Of a stretch of 20,501 bases of DNA, positions 7,651-17,372 are shown piece by piece (the stretch's first letter is position 1; every line of letters starts with the position of its first letter). The stretch spans positions 1 to 20,501 of the forward strand of contig DDTF01000056.1 of NCBI GenBank assembly GCA_002345965.1, read 5' to 3'. The DNA comes from Flammeovirgaceae bacterium UBA2371. GTDB taxonomy: Bacteria; Bacteroidota; Bacteroidia; Cytophagales; Cyclobacteriaceae. Made by a program: the position numbers and the translations under genes. Below the pieces are notes generated by a model. It did not search any database, was not told where the DNA came from, and saw nothing but the letters and a program-made list of their open reading frames with translations.

Positions 7651-10047
7651 ATGATCAGTAACTACATTAAAATCGCTTTTAGAAATCTAATCAGGAATAA
7701 GGTTTCTACTGTCATCAATTTGCTGGGATTGAGCCTTGGTATCAGTGTTTGTCTGGTGCTGTTTCTTCTGATTGATTATGAGCTGAATTTCGATGAGTTC
7801 CACTCCAAACGTGATCGCATTTTTCGCATCGTGCGCGAAGACCAAACTACTTCCTACATAAAAAATTCTGCGTCTACACCTTTCCCGCTGAGGGCTGCCT
7901 TGGTCAACGATTATCAGGAGTTGGAAGAAGTGACTCAAATCTATCCACCCAGGGAGTATCAATTGAAGTCGGGAGACAAGATTTGGATGGAACCTAATGT
8001 GATGTTTGCGGATTCCTCTTTTTTCAAAGTTTTTGACTTTCCGGCCATCACTGGAAATCCGGTCCAGTCATTCAAGAATCCCAGTGTAGCGTTTGTAACA
8101 GCGGCTATGGCAAAAAGCCGTTTTGGAGATCAGGGGGCAATTGGTCAGACAATAAAAATATCAGAAGCGGTAGATGTTGAAATTGTAGGTATACTAAAGG
8201 ACCCTCCAAAAAATTCCCACCTCGTTTTTTCTATGGTGGTGATGATCGACTCTTTTCATAAAGATTTTGTCGGTGGTTTTGACTTTGATTCATGGAACGT
8301 AAACATTGGATTTGCTGATTATGTGGTGCTCCCCGAAGAAACCAATGAACTGGAATTTGAAAACCATTTAAAATTGCTTCCGGCAAAATACCTGTCAGAG
8401 GAGACGGCTGCTCGCACCAAGTATGAGCTGCAACCGCTCAGCGAAATTCATTTTGATAAAGCCTATGCAGATTCCAATTCAGGTTACACCATTGATACAA
8501 CCTACTTATTGGTACTGGGTGTAATTGGCGTTTTTATTCTCTTGTTGGCATGTATCAACTTTATCAACTTAAGTACAGCGCTGGCCATTCGCAAATCGAA
8601 AGAGGTGGGGGTAAGAAAGGTAATGGGTGCATCACGCTTTCAATTGTTGCGCCAGTACATGGGTGAAGCATTTTTGCTCACTTTGCTTTCGTCCTTGATG
8701 GCATTGGGCGTTGCAGAGCGTTTGCTTCCATCACTCAACTCATTTTTAGACACTGACTTGTCAATACTTAGGTTAAGCGAACCAGATATTCTTGGAGTCT
8801 TTGCCGTGGGTATTGTAGTGGTAAGTATCATGTCAGGTTTGTACCCTTCATGGGTGTTGTCGGGATACAGACCCATAGCAGCCTTGAAAGCTAAAATCAA
8901 TAGTCACAACGCTTCCTCTCTCTTTTTGAGAAAAGGTCTTGTCACTTTTCAATTTGTGATCAGCCAGATTTTGATCATTGGCACCATCGTGGTGGCAAGC
9001 CAAATGAATTATTTTCGAAATAAACCACTGGGATTTGATAGTAAACAGATAGTAACGTTTTCATTAAACGATAATGATCCGGTAAAACTCCACACCTTTA
9101 AAAACCTGTTACTCGCCAACAATAATGTTCAAAATGTATCATTTGGAATAGGAGTGCCCACTTCCGAAAATGACATCGATTCTGAAATTAAAATTGCTGA
9201 CCGCGATGATTATTTTGATGTAACGCTCAAAACTGTGGACTATGATTATAAGGAAACCTTTGATATTCAATTGGCGGCAGGCAGGTGGTTTTTAAAGGAA
9301 GACCAAAGTGAACAGGAAATAGAGTTTTTGCTGAACGAAACAGCTATGCGTGATTTGGGTTATGTCTCACCTGATGATGTGTTGGGAAAAGAAATTCAAT
9401 TTGGAATGAATAACATCAAAGGAAATGTGGTAGGTATAGTACAGGATTTTCATGTGAAGTCACTTCGCGAAGCAATTCAACCTATCGTGTTGTTTCAATA
9501 CCCAAAACTCTATTTTGAGGCGGGTGTAAAAATTAACAACAACCATATTCCAGAAACGATTGATCACATTAAAGCGGCATGGGAGCAGGCTTTTCCGGGA
9601 TATTTGTTTACGTATCAGTTTTTGGATGATGGACTTGCCAAAAACTATGCAAGAGAAGCACAATTGTTTTCCATCTTCAAAATCTTTGCTGGGATTTCGA
9701 TAGGAATTGGCTGCCTGGGATTATTCGGCTTGATCTCTTTTTTAGTGGTGCAAAAAACCAAGGAGGTGGGTGTTCGTAAAGTACTGGGGGCTTCGGTGGT
9801 TGGAATAGTGCTGTTGTTCACTAAAGACTTTATGAAGCTTTTACTAATCGCCTTTTTGATTGCTTTACCGTTAAGCTGGTATACTATGGGCCAATGGTTA
9901 AGCAACTTTGCCTATCGGATAGATTTGCAACCTCATTATTTCATTTTAGGTGGGCTGATCAATTTAGCGATAGCAATTCTAACTATCGGCTATCAGGCAA
10001 GAAAAGCTGCCGTTGTTAATCCCGTGGATTCATTAAGAGATGAGTAA
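7651..10047 (+). CDS. MacB/FtsX-type ABC transporter permease, duplicated, no ATPase (P2)
   Basis: First gene of the four-permease operon, 798 residues. A membrane helix at about 18-41 (NLLGLSLGISVCLVLFLL) is followed by DEFHSKRDRIFRI and the first periplasmic domain. FtsX helices occupy about 282-415 with ACINFINLSTA and the coupling motif KEVGVRKVMGAS. The second half begins at about 427 (RKGLVTFQFVISQ), has a second periplasmic domain with VQDFHVKSL, and ends in FtsX helices from about 671 with KEVGVRKVLGAS. The C-terminus is NPVDSLRDE. Both coupling motifs are intact, which argues for a working permease that needs a separate ATPase. The leader from the candidate sigma-54 promoter is short. 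Substrate unknown; a lipoprotein, peptide or small-molecule exporter, or a force-transmitting device, are all possible. Confidence 0.9.
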   Translation: MISNYIKIAFRNLIRNKVSTVINLLGLSLGISVCLVLFLLIDYELNFDEFHSKRDRIFRIVREDQTTSYIKNSASTPFPLRAALVNDYQELEEVTQIYPPREYQLKSGDKIWMEPNVMFADSSFFKVFDFPAITGNPVQSFKNPSVAFVTAAMAKSRFGDQGAIGQTIKISEAVDVEIVGILKDPPKNSHLVFSMVVMIDSFHKDFVGGFDFDSWNVNIGFADYVVLPEETNELEFENHLKLLPAKYLSEETAARTKYELQPLSEIHFDKAYADSNSGYTIDTTYLLVLGVIGVFILLLACINFINLSTALAIRKSKEVGVRKVMGASRFQLLRQYMGEAFLLTLLSSLMALGVAERLLPSLNSFLDTDLSILRLSEPDILGVFAVGIVVVSIMSGLYPSWVLSGYRPIAALKAKINSHNASSLFLRKGLVTFQFVISQILIIGTIVVASQMNYFRNKPLGFDSKQIVTFSLNDNDPVKLHTFKNLLLANNNVQNVSFGIGVPTSENDIDSEIKIADRDDYFDVTLKTVDYDYKETFDIQLAAGRWFLKEDQSEQEIEFLLNETAMRDLGYVSPDDVLGKEIQFGMNNIKGNVVGIVQDFHVKSLREAIQPIVLFQYPKLYFEAGVKINNNHIPETIDHIKAAWEQAFPGYLFTYQFLDDGLAKNYAREAQLFSIFKIFAGISIGIGCLGLFGLISFLVVQKTKEVGVRKVLGASVVGIVLLFTKDFMKLLLIAFLIALPLSWYTMGQWLSNFAYRIDLQPHYFILGGLINLAIAILTIGYQARKAAVVNPVDSLRDE

Positions 10048-10092
10048 TTAGGTAGTACCTGTATGTATATAAGTAATCAATAAACCCCATTT

Positions 10093-12477
10093 ATGTTAAA
10101 AAATTATTTCACCATCACCATTAGAAACATTAAGAGGAACCTGAGCTATACGACCATCAACGTCTTTGGCCTTGCCCTGGGCATCACCTGCAGTTTGGTG
10201 CTTTTTCTGATGATTACCTTTTACACCAGCTTTGACAATTATCACGACAATAAAGATCGCATATTCCGGGTGGTTACTTCATCCGAAAACAACGGAAGGG
10301 AAGATTATTTTGCGGGAGTCCCCGTTCCACTACCCACAGCCGTGGCCAGTGAATTCACAGGTATCAAACATATCTTGTTTATCTCAGGAGATAATAATGT
10401 GTTATTTACTATAGTAGAAAATGGTACCCCAAAGATATTCGAACAAGAAAATGGAATAGCCTTCACCGATTCAACCTACTTTACGTTTTTTAATAGGTCT
10501 TTCCTTATGGGAGACTATAAGACCGCATTGCAGCAGCCCAATCAGATCATTCTTTCTGCTAAAACTGCAAAGAAATTTTTTGGAGATGCCAATCCGATGG
10601 GACAACTTATTAAACTGAACAATGAAACAGAATTAAAGGTGACTGGGGTAATGGAAGATTATCCTGCCAACACTACGTTCCCATTTGATATGCTAATCTC
10701 TTATCTCACCATCCAAAAAGAAAAGGAGGAAGGTGGATGGGGTAGTGTGTACAGCGATGATCAATGTTTTGTCATGCTCGAAGCGGGTACATCCCCAGAG
10801 GCTATCAACAATCAGTTTCCGGCATTTGTCAAAAAGTATGAAACCGAAAGAGAGGACAGAAGTTTAAAAAGATGGTTGCAGCCATTAAGTGAGCTTAACT
10901 ATGACACACGATTTGGCAACTATCGCTATGCCACAGTAAGCAAAACATCAATTTTTGCAATGGGAATAGTTGCGTTGTTTTTGTTGATTACAGCATGTAT
11001 CAACTTCATCAACCTCTCCACAGCAGTGGCGGTGAAGCGTTCAAAGGAGGTAGGCATTCGCAAAGTACTGGGAAGCCAACGATTTCAGTTGATTGGGCAA
11101 TACCTGTCTGAAACCGGATTAATCACTTTGGTTTCTTTGTTGATTTCAGTGGGGTTGTCTGAGTTGGCATTGATTCAGTTGAATGCCTTCATGGATATCA
11201 ACCTGCATGTTGATTTTACGGATGTGCAATTCATCTTGTTCCTGGTAGTCGTTTGGGTAGTGGTGAGCCTGGCCTCTGGATTCTATCCCGCTTTGTTGCT
11301 GTCGGGGTTTAGCCCGGCCCTGGCATTGAAAAATAAAATTACAAATAGGAGTACCGGAGGATTTGCGCTGCGCAGAAGTCTGGTGGTATTTCAATTTGTA
11401 ATTTCTCAATTACTGATAGTAGGAACGGTCATCCTGTTATCGCAAATGAATTTTTTGGAAAACAAAGATCTCGGATTCGCAAAGGATGCAGTCATCAATG
11501 TGCCTATTCCAAACAACGCACCATTAAATAATAAGAAAGCACTTAAGTCAGAGGTGCAGCGAATGGGTGGCGTAGAAGCTGTTAGCCTTTGCAACACCTC
11601 ACCTTCGAGTGGATCTGTCTCAATGACGGCATTCACAATAGAAGGGATCGAAGGTAATCATCTTACTCAGGTAAAACTTACTGATGAGGATTATGTCAAC
11701 TTGTTTAAAATAGAATTACTCGCGGGCCATAATCTGGCAGGATTAGACACTGCCACTTCCTGCCTGGTGAATGAACGCCTGATGAAATCCCTGGGGCTTG
11801 AAAAACCAGAAGATATTCTCGGAAGAGTAATAACGATCTGGGGTCGCAATCTGCCCGTTGCAGGGGTGGTTAAAGATTTTCACACCATGTCGCTGGAAAG
11901 GGAAATAGACCCTACCATACTTTTCAACAGGGTCAGCAGCTATCGCACTGCGGCTATAAAATTAAAAGGAGGCTCCGTGAAAGAAACATTGGTAGAAGTA
12001 GAGCGCGCCTGGACAACCCAATACCCCGACTTTCTGTTTAGCTATGAGTTTCTGGATAACGAGATCCAAGAGTTTTATGAGACAGAACAAAAAATGTCAA
12101 CGTTGCTGATTCTTTTTTCAGGCATCGCCATTACCATCGGGTGTTTAGGTCTTTACGGATTGATTTCCTTTATGGCCAATGAAAAGGAAAAGGAAATAGG
12201 AGTGCGCAAGGTGCTGGGCGCTTCTGCAGGAAATATCTTATTTATTTTCAGTAAAGAATTTATTATTCTGATCATGGTGGCTTTTGCGATTGCATCACCT
12301 TTGGCAGCCTACGTCATGGGGCAGTGGCTGGATAATTTCGCTTATCGTGTACCGCTCAACGGTCTGATGTTTGTCACAGGCATTGGCATCACGTTATTGA
12401 TCGCACTGGCAACAGTGGGTTACCGTTCGGTTAGGGCTTCTACAGCAAATCCGGTGAATGCATTAAGAAACGAGTAA
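10093..12477 (+). CDS. MacB/FtsX-type ABC transporter permease, duplicated, no ATPase (P3)
   Basis: Second permease of the array, 794 residues. The N-terminal helix is at about 18-41 (NVFGLALGITCSLVLFLM), followed by the first periplasmic domain with SFDNYHDNKDRIFRV. The first FtsX block starts at about 283 (ACINFINLSTAVAVKRSKEVGIRK). The second half starts at about 425 (LRRSLVVFQFVISQ), contains VVKDFHTMSL in its periplasmic domain, and its FtsX helices start at about 668 with KEIGVRKVLGAS. It ends NPVNALRNE. It is closest in style to P2: both share the FVISQLLIVGT-like second-half helix and the GQWLxNFAYR segment before the last helix. The 45-base gap after P2 contains the small palindrome GGTAGTACC but no terminator. 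Substrate unknown. Confidence 0.9.
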   Translation: MLKNYFTITIRNIKRNLSYTTINVFGLALGITCSLVLFLMITFYTSFDNYHDNKDRIFRVVTSSENNGREDYFAGVPVPLPTAVASEFTGIKHILFISGDNNVLFTIVENGTPKIFEQENGIAFTDSTYFTFFNRSFLMGDYKTALQQPNQIILSAKTAKKFFGDANPMGQLIKLNNETELKVTGVMEDYPANTTFPFDMLISYLTIQKEKEEGGWGSVYSDDQCFVMLEAGTSPEAINNQFPAFVKKYETEREDRSLKRWLQPLSELNYDTRFGNYRYATVSKTSIFAMGIVALFLLITACINFINLSTAVAVKRSKEVGIRKVLGSQRFQLIGQYLSETGLITLVSLLISVGLSELALIQLNAFMDINLHVDFTDVQFILFLVVVWVVVSLASGFYPALLLSGFSPALALKNKITNRSTGGFALRRSLVVFQFVISQLLIVGTVILLSQMNFLENKDLGFAKDAVINVPIPNNAPLNNKKALKSEVQRMGGVEAVSLCNTSPSSGSVSMTAFTIEGIEGNHLTQVKLTDEDYVNLFKIELLAGHNLAGLDTATSCLVNERLMKSLGLEKPEDILGRVITIWGRNLPVAGVVKDFHTMSLEREIDPTILFNRVSSYRTAAIKLKGGSVKETLVEVERAWTTQYPDFLFSYEFLDNEIQEFYETEQKMSTLLILFSGIAITIGCLGLYGLISFMANEKEKEIGVRKVLGASAGNILFIFSKEFIILIMVAFAIASPLAAYVMGQWLDNFAYRVPLNGLMFVTGIGITLLIALATVGYRSVRASTANPVNALRNE

Positions 12478-12508
12478 AACAAGTTACAGCCGGTTTAAAT
12501 GAAATAAT

Positions 12509-14959
12509 ATGTGGAGAAACTATTTTAAATCATCACTAAGAAACATCCTCAGAGAGAAATACTTCTCCCTCATCAATGTGATGGGATTGGCATTGGGTAT
12601 AGCGGTATGCCTGCTGATTTGGAGTTATGTTCGGTTTGAAATGAGTTATGATAATTTCCACAAAGACGTAGACAGACTCTATAGGGTAAACCAAACTCTC
12701 ATCTGGTCTCCGGATGGAGGAATGATGGGGTCCACAGGCCCACAACTGGCATTAGTGTTGCGTGATGAGTTTCCTGAAGTGGAGGAAGTGCTACGCATCA
12801 ATACACCTGGTGGATATCTGGTGCGCTATCAACAACCCAACGGACAAATTAAAGCTTTCAATGAAAGCAACGTACTGGCTGCAGATTCTAATTTCTTTAA
12901 TTTCTTTTCCATCCCATTAAAAGAAGGGAACCCCAATGCAGCCTTAAAGGGTGTAGACAAAGTGGTGATCTCCAGCGAGGTGGCTGAGAAACTTTTTGGC
13001 GAGGAGCAGGCGCTGGGAAAACTCTTGCAGTTTGGCGATAACGACAAAGTAGTGGAGGTCACTGGTGTCGCTGCAAAGCAACCAGAAAACATGCACTTCC
13101 ATTTCGACTATTTAATTTCCATCTATACCAATCCAAATGTTAAGCGCATGGAATGGAGCTGGATTTGGACACAGGAAGCCACTTACGTCAAATTGAGACC
13201 TGGTACCAGCAGCACTGACCTGGAAGCAAAATTACAAAGTATGGTTCCACTTCATGTGAAACCCAGCGTTGCAGCAATGGGTATGAATTATGACGAGTTC
13301 ATGAAAGGCAAAGGAGATTGGAAATTTGCACTGCAACCAGTGAAAGACATCCGCCTGTATTCTGATAGAATTGATAATCGCATCGGGCCTACAGGCGATA
13401 TCAAATACATCCAGATCTTTGCCCTGGTGGCAGCATTTGTGCTCCTGCTTGCAATCATCAATTTTGTCAACTTGTCAACCGCCAGAGGGGCATCAAGGGC
13501 AAAAGAGGTAGGAGTGAAAAAGGTACTGGGTGCCATGCGACAATCGCTCATACTTCAATTTCAGCTGGAGTCGATCATCATGGCAGCAGTGGCCACCTTG
13601 ATCGGGCTGGGTTTGCTGGAGTTGTTCAGGATTATCATCAGCAGCGCACTGGCAATGGATATGCCCTTCTCCCTGTGGAATGAGGATGGTGCAATCTGGT
13701 TGCTTTTGGTTTTGCCCTTCGCAGTGGGGGTGGCAGCGGGAATCTATCCGGCATTCTATCTTACAGGGTTCAAACCAGCCAATGTGCTGAAAGGTAAATT
13801 GGCCACAGGATTGAGACCTGGATTAAGAAACAGTTTGGTAACAATTCAGTTTGTCGTATCCATTGTATTCATCATCGCTACAATTATTGTAAACAAACAA
13901 TTGACTTTCTTTCAATCCAAGAACCTTGGTTTTGATAAAGAAAACATACTGATCATCAACAACGCAAATAAATTAGCAGAACAGGCCAAATCTTTTCGCG
14001 AGGAAATAAGTGCATTACCTGGCGTTAGAGACGCAAGCCTCGCCATGACTGTGCCTGGCAGAGGCTCTTTTGAGGACATCTTCAGCCAGGAAGGTGGTGA
14101 TATTGAACTGTCTATTGCCCAAACTAAAATTGATGAACATTATTTCAGTACAATGGGGTTGACTCTAGTAGCCGGCAGGTCATTCGATATCAACAGGCCT
14201 GCGGATCAGGTTAAGGTTATTCCCAACGAAACTACAGTAAGGCTTTTCGGATGGACACCAGAAGAGGCAATTGGCAAGAAAATAATTTATCCTGAATTGG
14301 GAGATCCCAACCTGGGAGTAGGAGAGATCATTGGAGTAGTAAAAGACTTTCACTATGCCTCCCTTCATCAGGAGATCAACCCTTCTATATTTTATCACAT
14401 CGATTCTGATATTTGGGAAATAGGCAAGCTGGTTGCCTTAAAAATTGAATCGGATAAGACACAAAGTATAATTGCTGCTGCCAAGGACAAATGGGACGCG
14501 CGCGTGAATGATGCGCCTTTCGAATATTCATTTCTGGATCAGGAGTGGGCACGTCAATATGAACAGGAACAGCGACTGGGTGGCCTCTTCAGTATTTTCG
14601 CTGCTTTATCTCTGCTGATTGCCATGATCGGACTGGTAGGACTGGTAACTTACTCTGCAGAACAGCGAAAGAAAGAAATAGGTGTGCGCAAGGTGATGGG
14701 CGCATCCGTACAACAGGTAGTTTTTTTGCTCAATAGGAATTTCACCAAGCTGGTTTTGGTTTCATTTGTCATTGCCGTGCCTTTGGGTTGGTATGCTATG
14801 AATAATTGGTTGAGCCAATTTCCATATCGTACGCCTATTAGTATCAATTCATTTGTTTTGGCCGGAGCAATCATGCTGGCGGTGACCTGGATAACGGTAG
14901 CTTATCAATCCGTAAAAGCAGGTTTCACCAATCCGGTAGACGTTTTGAAAGACGAATAA
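12509..14959 (+). CDS. MacB/FtsX-type ABC transporter permease, duplicated, no ATPase (P4)
   Basis: Third permease of the array and the longest (816 residues). The first helix is at about 19-41 (NVMGLALGIAVCLLIWSYV), followed by SYDNFHKDVDRLYRV. Its first periplasmic domain is longer than in P2 and P3, so the FtsX block begins at about 299; it reads AIINFVNLSTARG and KEVGVKKVLGAM. The second half starts at about 438 (LRNSLVTIQFVVS), carries VVKDFHYASL, and has FtsX helices from about 690 with KEIGVRKVMGAS. It ends NPVDVLKDE. The extra length falls in the first periplasmic domain, the part most likely to contact partners or substrate. The gene starts 31 bases after P3. Confidence 0.9.
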   Translation: MWRNYFKSSLRNILREKYFSLINVMGLALGIAVCLLIWSYVRFEMSYDNFHKDVDRLYRVNQTLIWSPDGGMMGSTGPQLALVLRDEFPEVEEVLRINTPGGYLVRYQQPNGQIKAFNESNVLAADSNFFNFFSIPLKEGNPNAALKGVDKVVISSEVAEKLFGEEQALGKLLQFGDNDKVVEVTGVAAKQPENMHFHFDYLISIYTNPNVKRMEWSWIWTQEATYVKLRPGTSSTDLEAKLQSMVPLHVKPSVAAMGMNYDEFMKGKGDWKFALQPVKDIRLYSDRIDNRIGPTGDIKYIQIFALVAAFVLLLAIINFVNLSTARGASRAKEVGVKKVLGAMRQSLILQFQLESIIMAAVATLIGLGLLELFRIIISSALAMDMPFSLWNEDGAIWLLLVLPFAVGVAAGIYPAFYLTGFKPANVLKGKLATGLRPGLRNSLVTIQFVVSIVFIIATIIVNKQLTFFQSKNLGFDKENILIINNANKLAEQAKSFREEISALPGVRDASLAMTVPGRGSFEDIFSQEGGDIELSIAQTKIDEHYFSTMGLTLVAGRSFDINRPADQVKVIPNETTVRLFGWTPEEAIGKKIIYPELGDPNLGVGEIIGVVKDFHYASLHQEINPSIFYHIDSDIWEIGKLVALKIESDKTQSIIAAAKDKWDARVNDAPFEYSFLDQEWARQYEQEQRLGGLFSIFAALSLLIAMIGLVGLVTYSAEQRKKEIGVRKVMGASVQQVVFLLNRNFTKLVLVSFVIAVPLGWYAMNNWLSQFPYRTPISINSFVLAGAIMLAVTWITVAYQSVKAGFTNPVDVLKDE

Positions 14960-14971
14960 AAGTGAAAAGTT

Positions 14972-17332
14972 ATGCTAAAGAGCTTTTTTAAAATAGCCTT
15001 TAGAAATTTTAAAAGGCAATTGACATATTCCACGCTCAACGTGGTTGGCCTTGCTGTGGGCATGGCTTGTAGCATGGTTATCCTTATTTATTCCATTCGT
15101 GAGTTAAGTTATGAAAAGCACTTTGCCGGACATGAAAACGTGTATCGCATTGCCACCAAGTTCATGACAATGGGGGAATTTGCAAAAGGGCCTCCAATAC
15201 TTTTAAGTGCTATGAAAGAAATTTACCCCTGGGTTGAGAAGACCTGCAGGGTAAGGGTAGAATCGGACATCGAAATAAAAGTGGAAGACTATCAAACCAA
15301 GGAATCAGGACTGTTCGTAGAACCAGATTTTTTCGAACTCTTTCCCTATCATTTCCTGGAAGGCAATGGCGCACTTTCACAAGATGGAATTATTTTGAGT
15401 GAAGACTTTTCCAGGCAGTTGTTTGGTAATGAAAATCCATTGGGAAAAATAATTGCATTGGTAGACGGTGAGGCCGATCACCTTTATACCGTTGAAGGAG
15501 TGGTAGACATCAGTAAAGTAAAGTCTCACCTGAATGCTCCATTCTGGGCAGCCCATGTAGAAAAAGAAATATCGCCACACTGGCTGTTTGTAGATACTTA
15601 CAATTATATAAAAGTGCAGGAAGGTACAACCCCAGCAATGATCCAGTCGGCCGTTGATAAGTTGATTGAAATTAATCTCTTTCCCAACATGGGGACCAAA
15701 ACGCCTTTCGAAGAATGGCTGCAGCGTGATGATGCCTTTCGGTTACTCGTGCAACCATTGGCCGACATCCATTTAGGGGAAACTTTGCGCTTCGACCTGG
15801 CAGAAGGTGGCAATGCTACTATGGTATACATTCTTCTGCTTGTAGCAGTAGGTATCTTGTTCATTGCAGCGGTTAACTTCATCAACCTGTCTACCGCACG
15901 GGCAGTTAAAAGAGGAAAAGAAGTGGGAATTAAAAAAGTAATTGGCTCTTCGCGCTTGCAGTTGGCTTTACAATTCCTTTCTGAGTCGGTAATGATTTGC
16001 TTGATGGCAATGATCCTGGCCCTGGGCCTTTCAGAGCTGATCATCTTATTGGTCGAACGCTGGGTAGGTGTTGGCGTGCTGGCTTCCGTCTTCAATAATC
16101 CGACTGAGTTACTTTTGGCCATAGGCCTGTCTGTCCTGCTGGGGATTTTGTCTGGACTGTACCCGGCATTGGTCTTGTCTTCATTCAGGCCAATTCAAGT
16201 GCTAAAGTCAAACCTTACAGGCCAATCACAATCTTCGTTCAGAAATTCACTGGTGGTGGTTCAATTTACCATATCCACCATACTAGTGGTGGGAACCATT
16301 ATCGTATTTCAGCAAATCCAGTTTGCACAGTCAAAAGATGTTGGCTTTGATAGGGAAAATATATTGGTTGTGGACAACGCCAATCTGCTGGATAATAATA
16401 TAGTGCCATTTAAAGAAGCATTGAAGTCGCAACCAGGTGTAGCAAACGTCAGTAGAATGCACCGTGAGCCTGGATCAACCAATGCTTTTTCGATCCAAAG
16501 CATTTGGTCTTCTTACGTCAATGAACCCGTTACCAGCAACAGGTTCGAGGGAGACTTCGATTATGCTGAAACGATGGGCTTCAAGCTGGTGGCTGGTCGG
16601 TACTTTGATGCCTCAGTGGCTTCCGACTCCAGTGCGGTGTTGTTAAACGAAGCGGCAGCAAAAGCCCTATTGTTGGAAAAACCCATTGGGGAGGTATTGA
16701 ATAAAAAATATAACGTCATTGGGGTAGTCAGTGATTTTAATTTTGAAACGCTGAGAAAACCGATTACGCCCTCCATCATTAAATTTTCCCCAAGTGGTCC
16801 CAAATTGGTCATAAGGTTGAATGCCAGAAGCACAGATAAAATAATTCCTTTTATCGAAGCACAATGGAAACAGTATGCAGTAGCAGAACCTTTGGCCTAT
16901 CATTTTGTGGATGAAAATTTCAATAACCTGATGGAGCAAGAACGTGTAATGGGAGAGGTGCTGGCCTTGTTTGCGGGACTGGCAATTTTTATAGCCTGCC
17001 TGGGCCTGTATGGACTATCTGCCTATTTAGCCATACAAAGAACAAAAGAGATTGGGATCAGGAAAGTGTTGGGAGCCTCATCAGAAAGCGTTTTGCATTT
17101 ACTTTCGCAACAGTACATCAAACTATTGTTGTTAAGCTTTTTAATTGCGGCACCAGCTTCTGTCTATTCGATGCGCACTTGGCTGTCAGAGTTTGCCTAT
17201 CGGATAGATATTACCTGGTGGATGGTAACTGTGCCTTGTCTTGGAATTATGCTGATTGCCCTTTGCACGGTAAGTTATCATACATTAAAATCTTCCAGAA
17301 TCAATCCGGCAGAAACACTGAGAAGCGAATAG
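14972..17332 (+). CDS. MacB/FtsX-type ABC transporter permease, duplicated, no ATPase (P5)
   Basis: Last permease of the array, 786 residues, starting only 12 bases after P4, so translational coupling is likely. The first helix is at about 19-42 (NVVGLAVGMACSMVILIY). It lacks the FH..xDR segment seen just after this helix in P1-P4 and has KHFAGHENVYRI instead. The first FtsX block starts at about 282 (AAVNFINLSTARAVKRGKEVGIKK). The second half starts at about 422 (FRNSLVVVQFTIS). Its second periplasmic domain is short, with VVSDFNFETL, and the FtsX helices from about 661 carry KEIGIRKVLGAS. It ends NPAETLRSE. Both coupling motifs are kept. As the shortest and most divergent operon member it may be the odd partner in a heteromeric complex, but this is inference. 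Confidence 0.9.
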   Translation: MLKSFFKIAFRNFKRQLTYSTLNVVGLAVGMACSMVILIYSIRELSYEKHFAGHENVYRIATKFMTMGEFAKGPPILLSAMKEIYPWVEKTCRVRVESDIEIKVEDYQTKESGLFVEPDFFELFPYHFLEGNGALSQDGIILSEDFSRQLFGNENPLGKIIALVDGEADHLYTVEGVVDISKVKSHLNAPFWAAHVEKEISPHWLFVDTYNYIKVQEGTTPAMIQSAVDKLIEINLFPNMGTKTPFEEWLQRDDAFRLLVQPLADIHLGETLRFDLAEGGNATMVYILLLVAVGILFIAAVNFINLSTARAVKRGKEVGIKKVIGSSRLQLALQFLSESVMICLMAMILALGLSELIILLVERWVGVGVLASVFNNPTELLLAIGLSVLLGILSGLYPALVLSSFRPIQVLKSNLTGQSQSSFRNSLVVVQFTISTILVVGTIIVFQQIQFAQSKDVGFDRENILVVDNANLLDNNIVPFKEALKSQPGVANVSRMHREPGSTNAFSIQSIWSSYVNEPVTSNRFEGDFDYAETMGFKLVAGRYFDASVASDSSAVLLNEAAAKALLLEKPIGEVLNKKYNVIGVVSDFNFETLRKPITPSIIKFSPSGPKLVIRLNARSTDKIIPFIEAQWKQYAVAEPLAYHFVDENFNNLMEQERVMGEVLALFAGLAIFIACLGLYGLSAYLAIQRTKEIGIRKVLGASSESVLHLLSQQYIKLLLLSFLIAAPASVYSMRTWLSEFAYRIDITWWMVTVPCLGIMLIALCTVSYHTLKSSRINPAETLRSE

Positions 17333-17372
17333 CCAATAATAGTATAGCAACTTATACCGTACCTGCATCTGG

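Larger units (their letters stand above)
7651..17332 (+). other. Operon-like tandem array of four paralogous permeases (P2-P5)
   Basis: Four genes of 786-816 codons follow each other in the same direction with gaps of 45, 31 and 12 bases and no clear terminator between them. All share the same two-half architecture and the same landmarks: NxxGLxxGxxC in the first helix, NFxNLSTA in the first FtsX block, DF[HN]xxxL in the second periplasmic domain, and NPxxxL[RK]xE at the C-terminus. The protein sequences differ widely in the periplasmic domains, so the duplications look old rather than recent. One transcript from the 7588 promoter is likely but not proven. Confidence 0.75.

Noticed and set aside
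15604..16122. Minus-strand open frame of 172 codons
   Set aside because: It is antisense to permease P5, low-complexity and rich in S, T, R and K, and has no domain. The P5 frame shows all family motifs.
17342..17357. GTATA/TATAC stem after P5 as a terminator
   Set aside because: The stem is five AT-rich pairs with a six-base loop and no following T-run, too weak for an intrinsic terminator.
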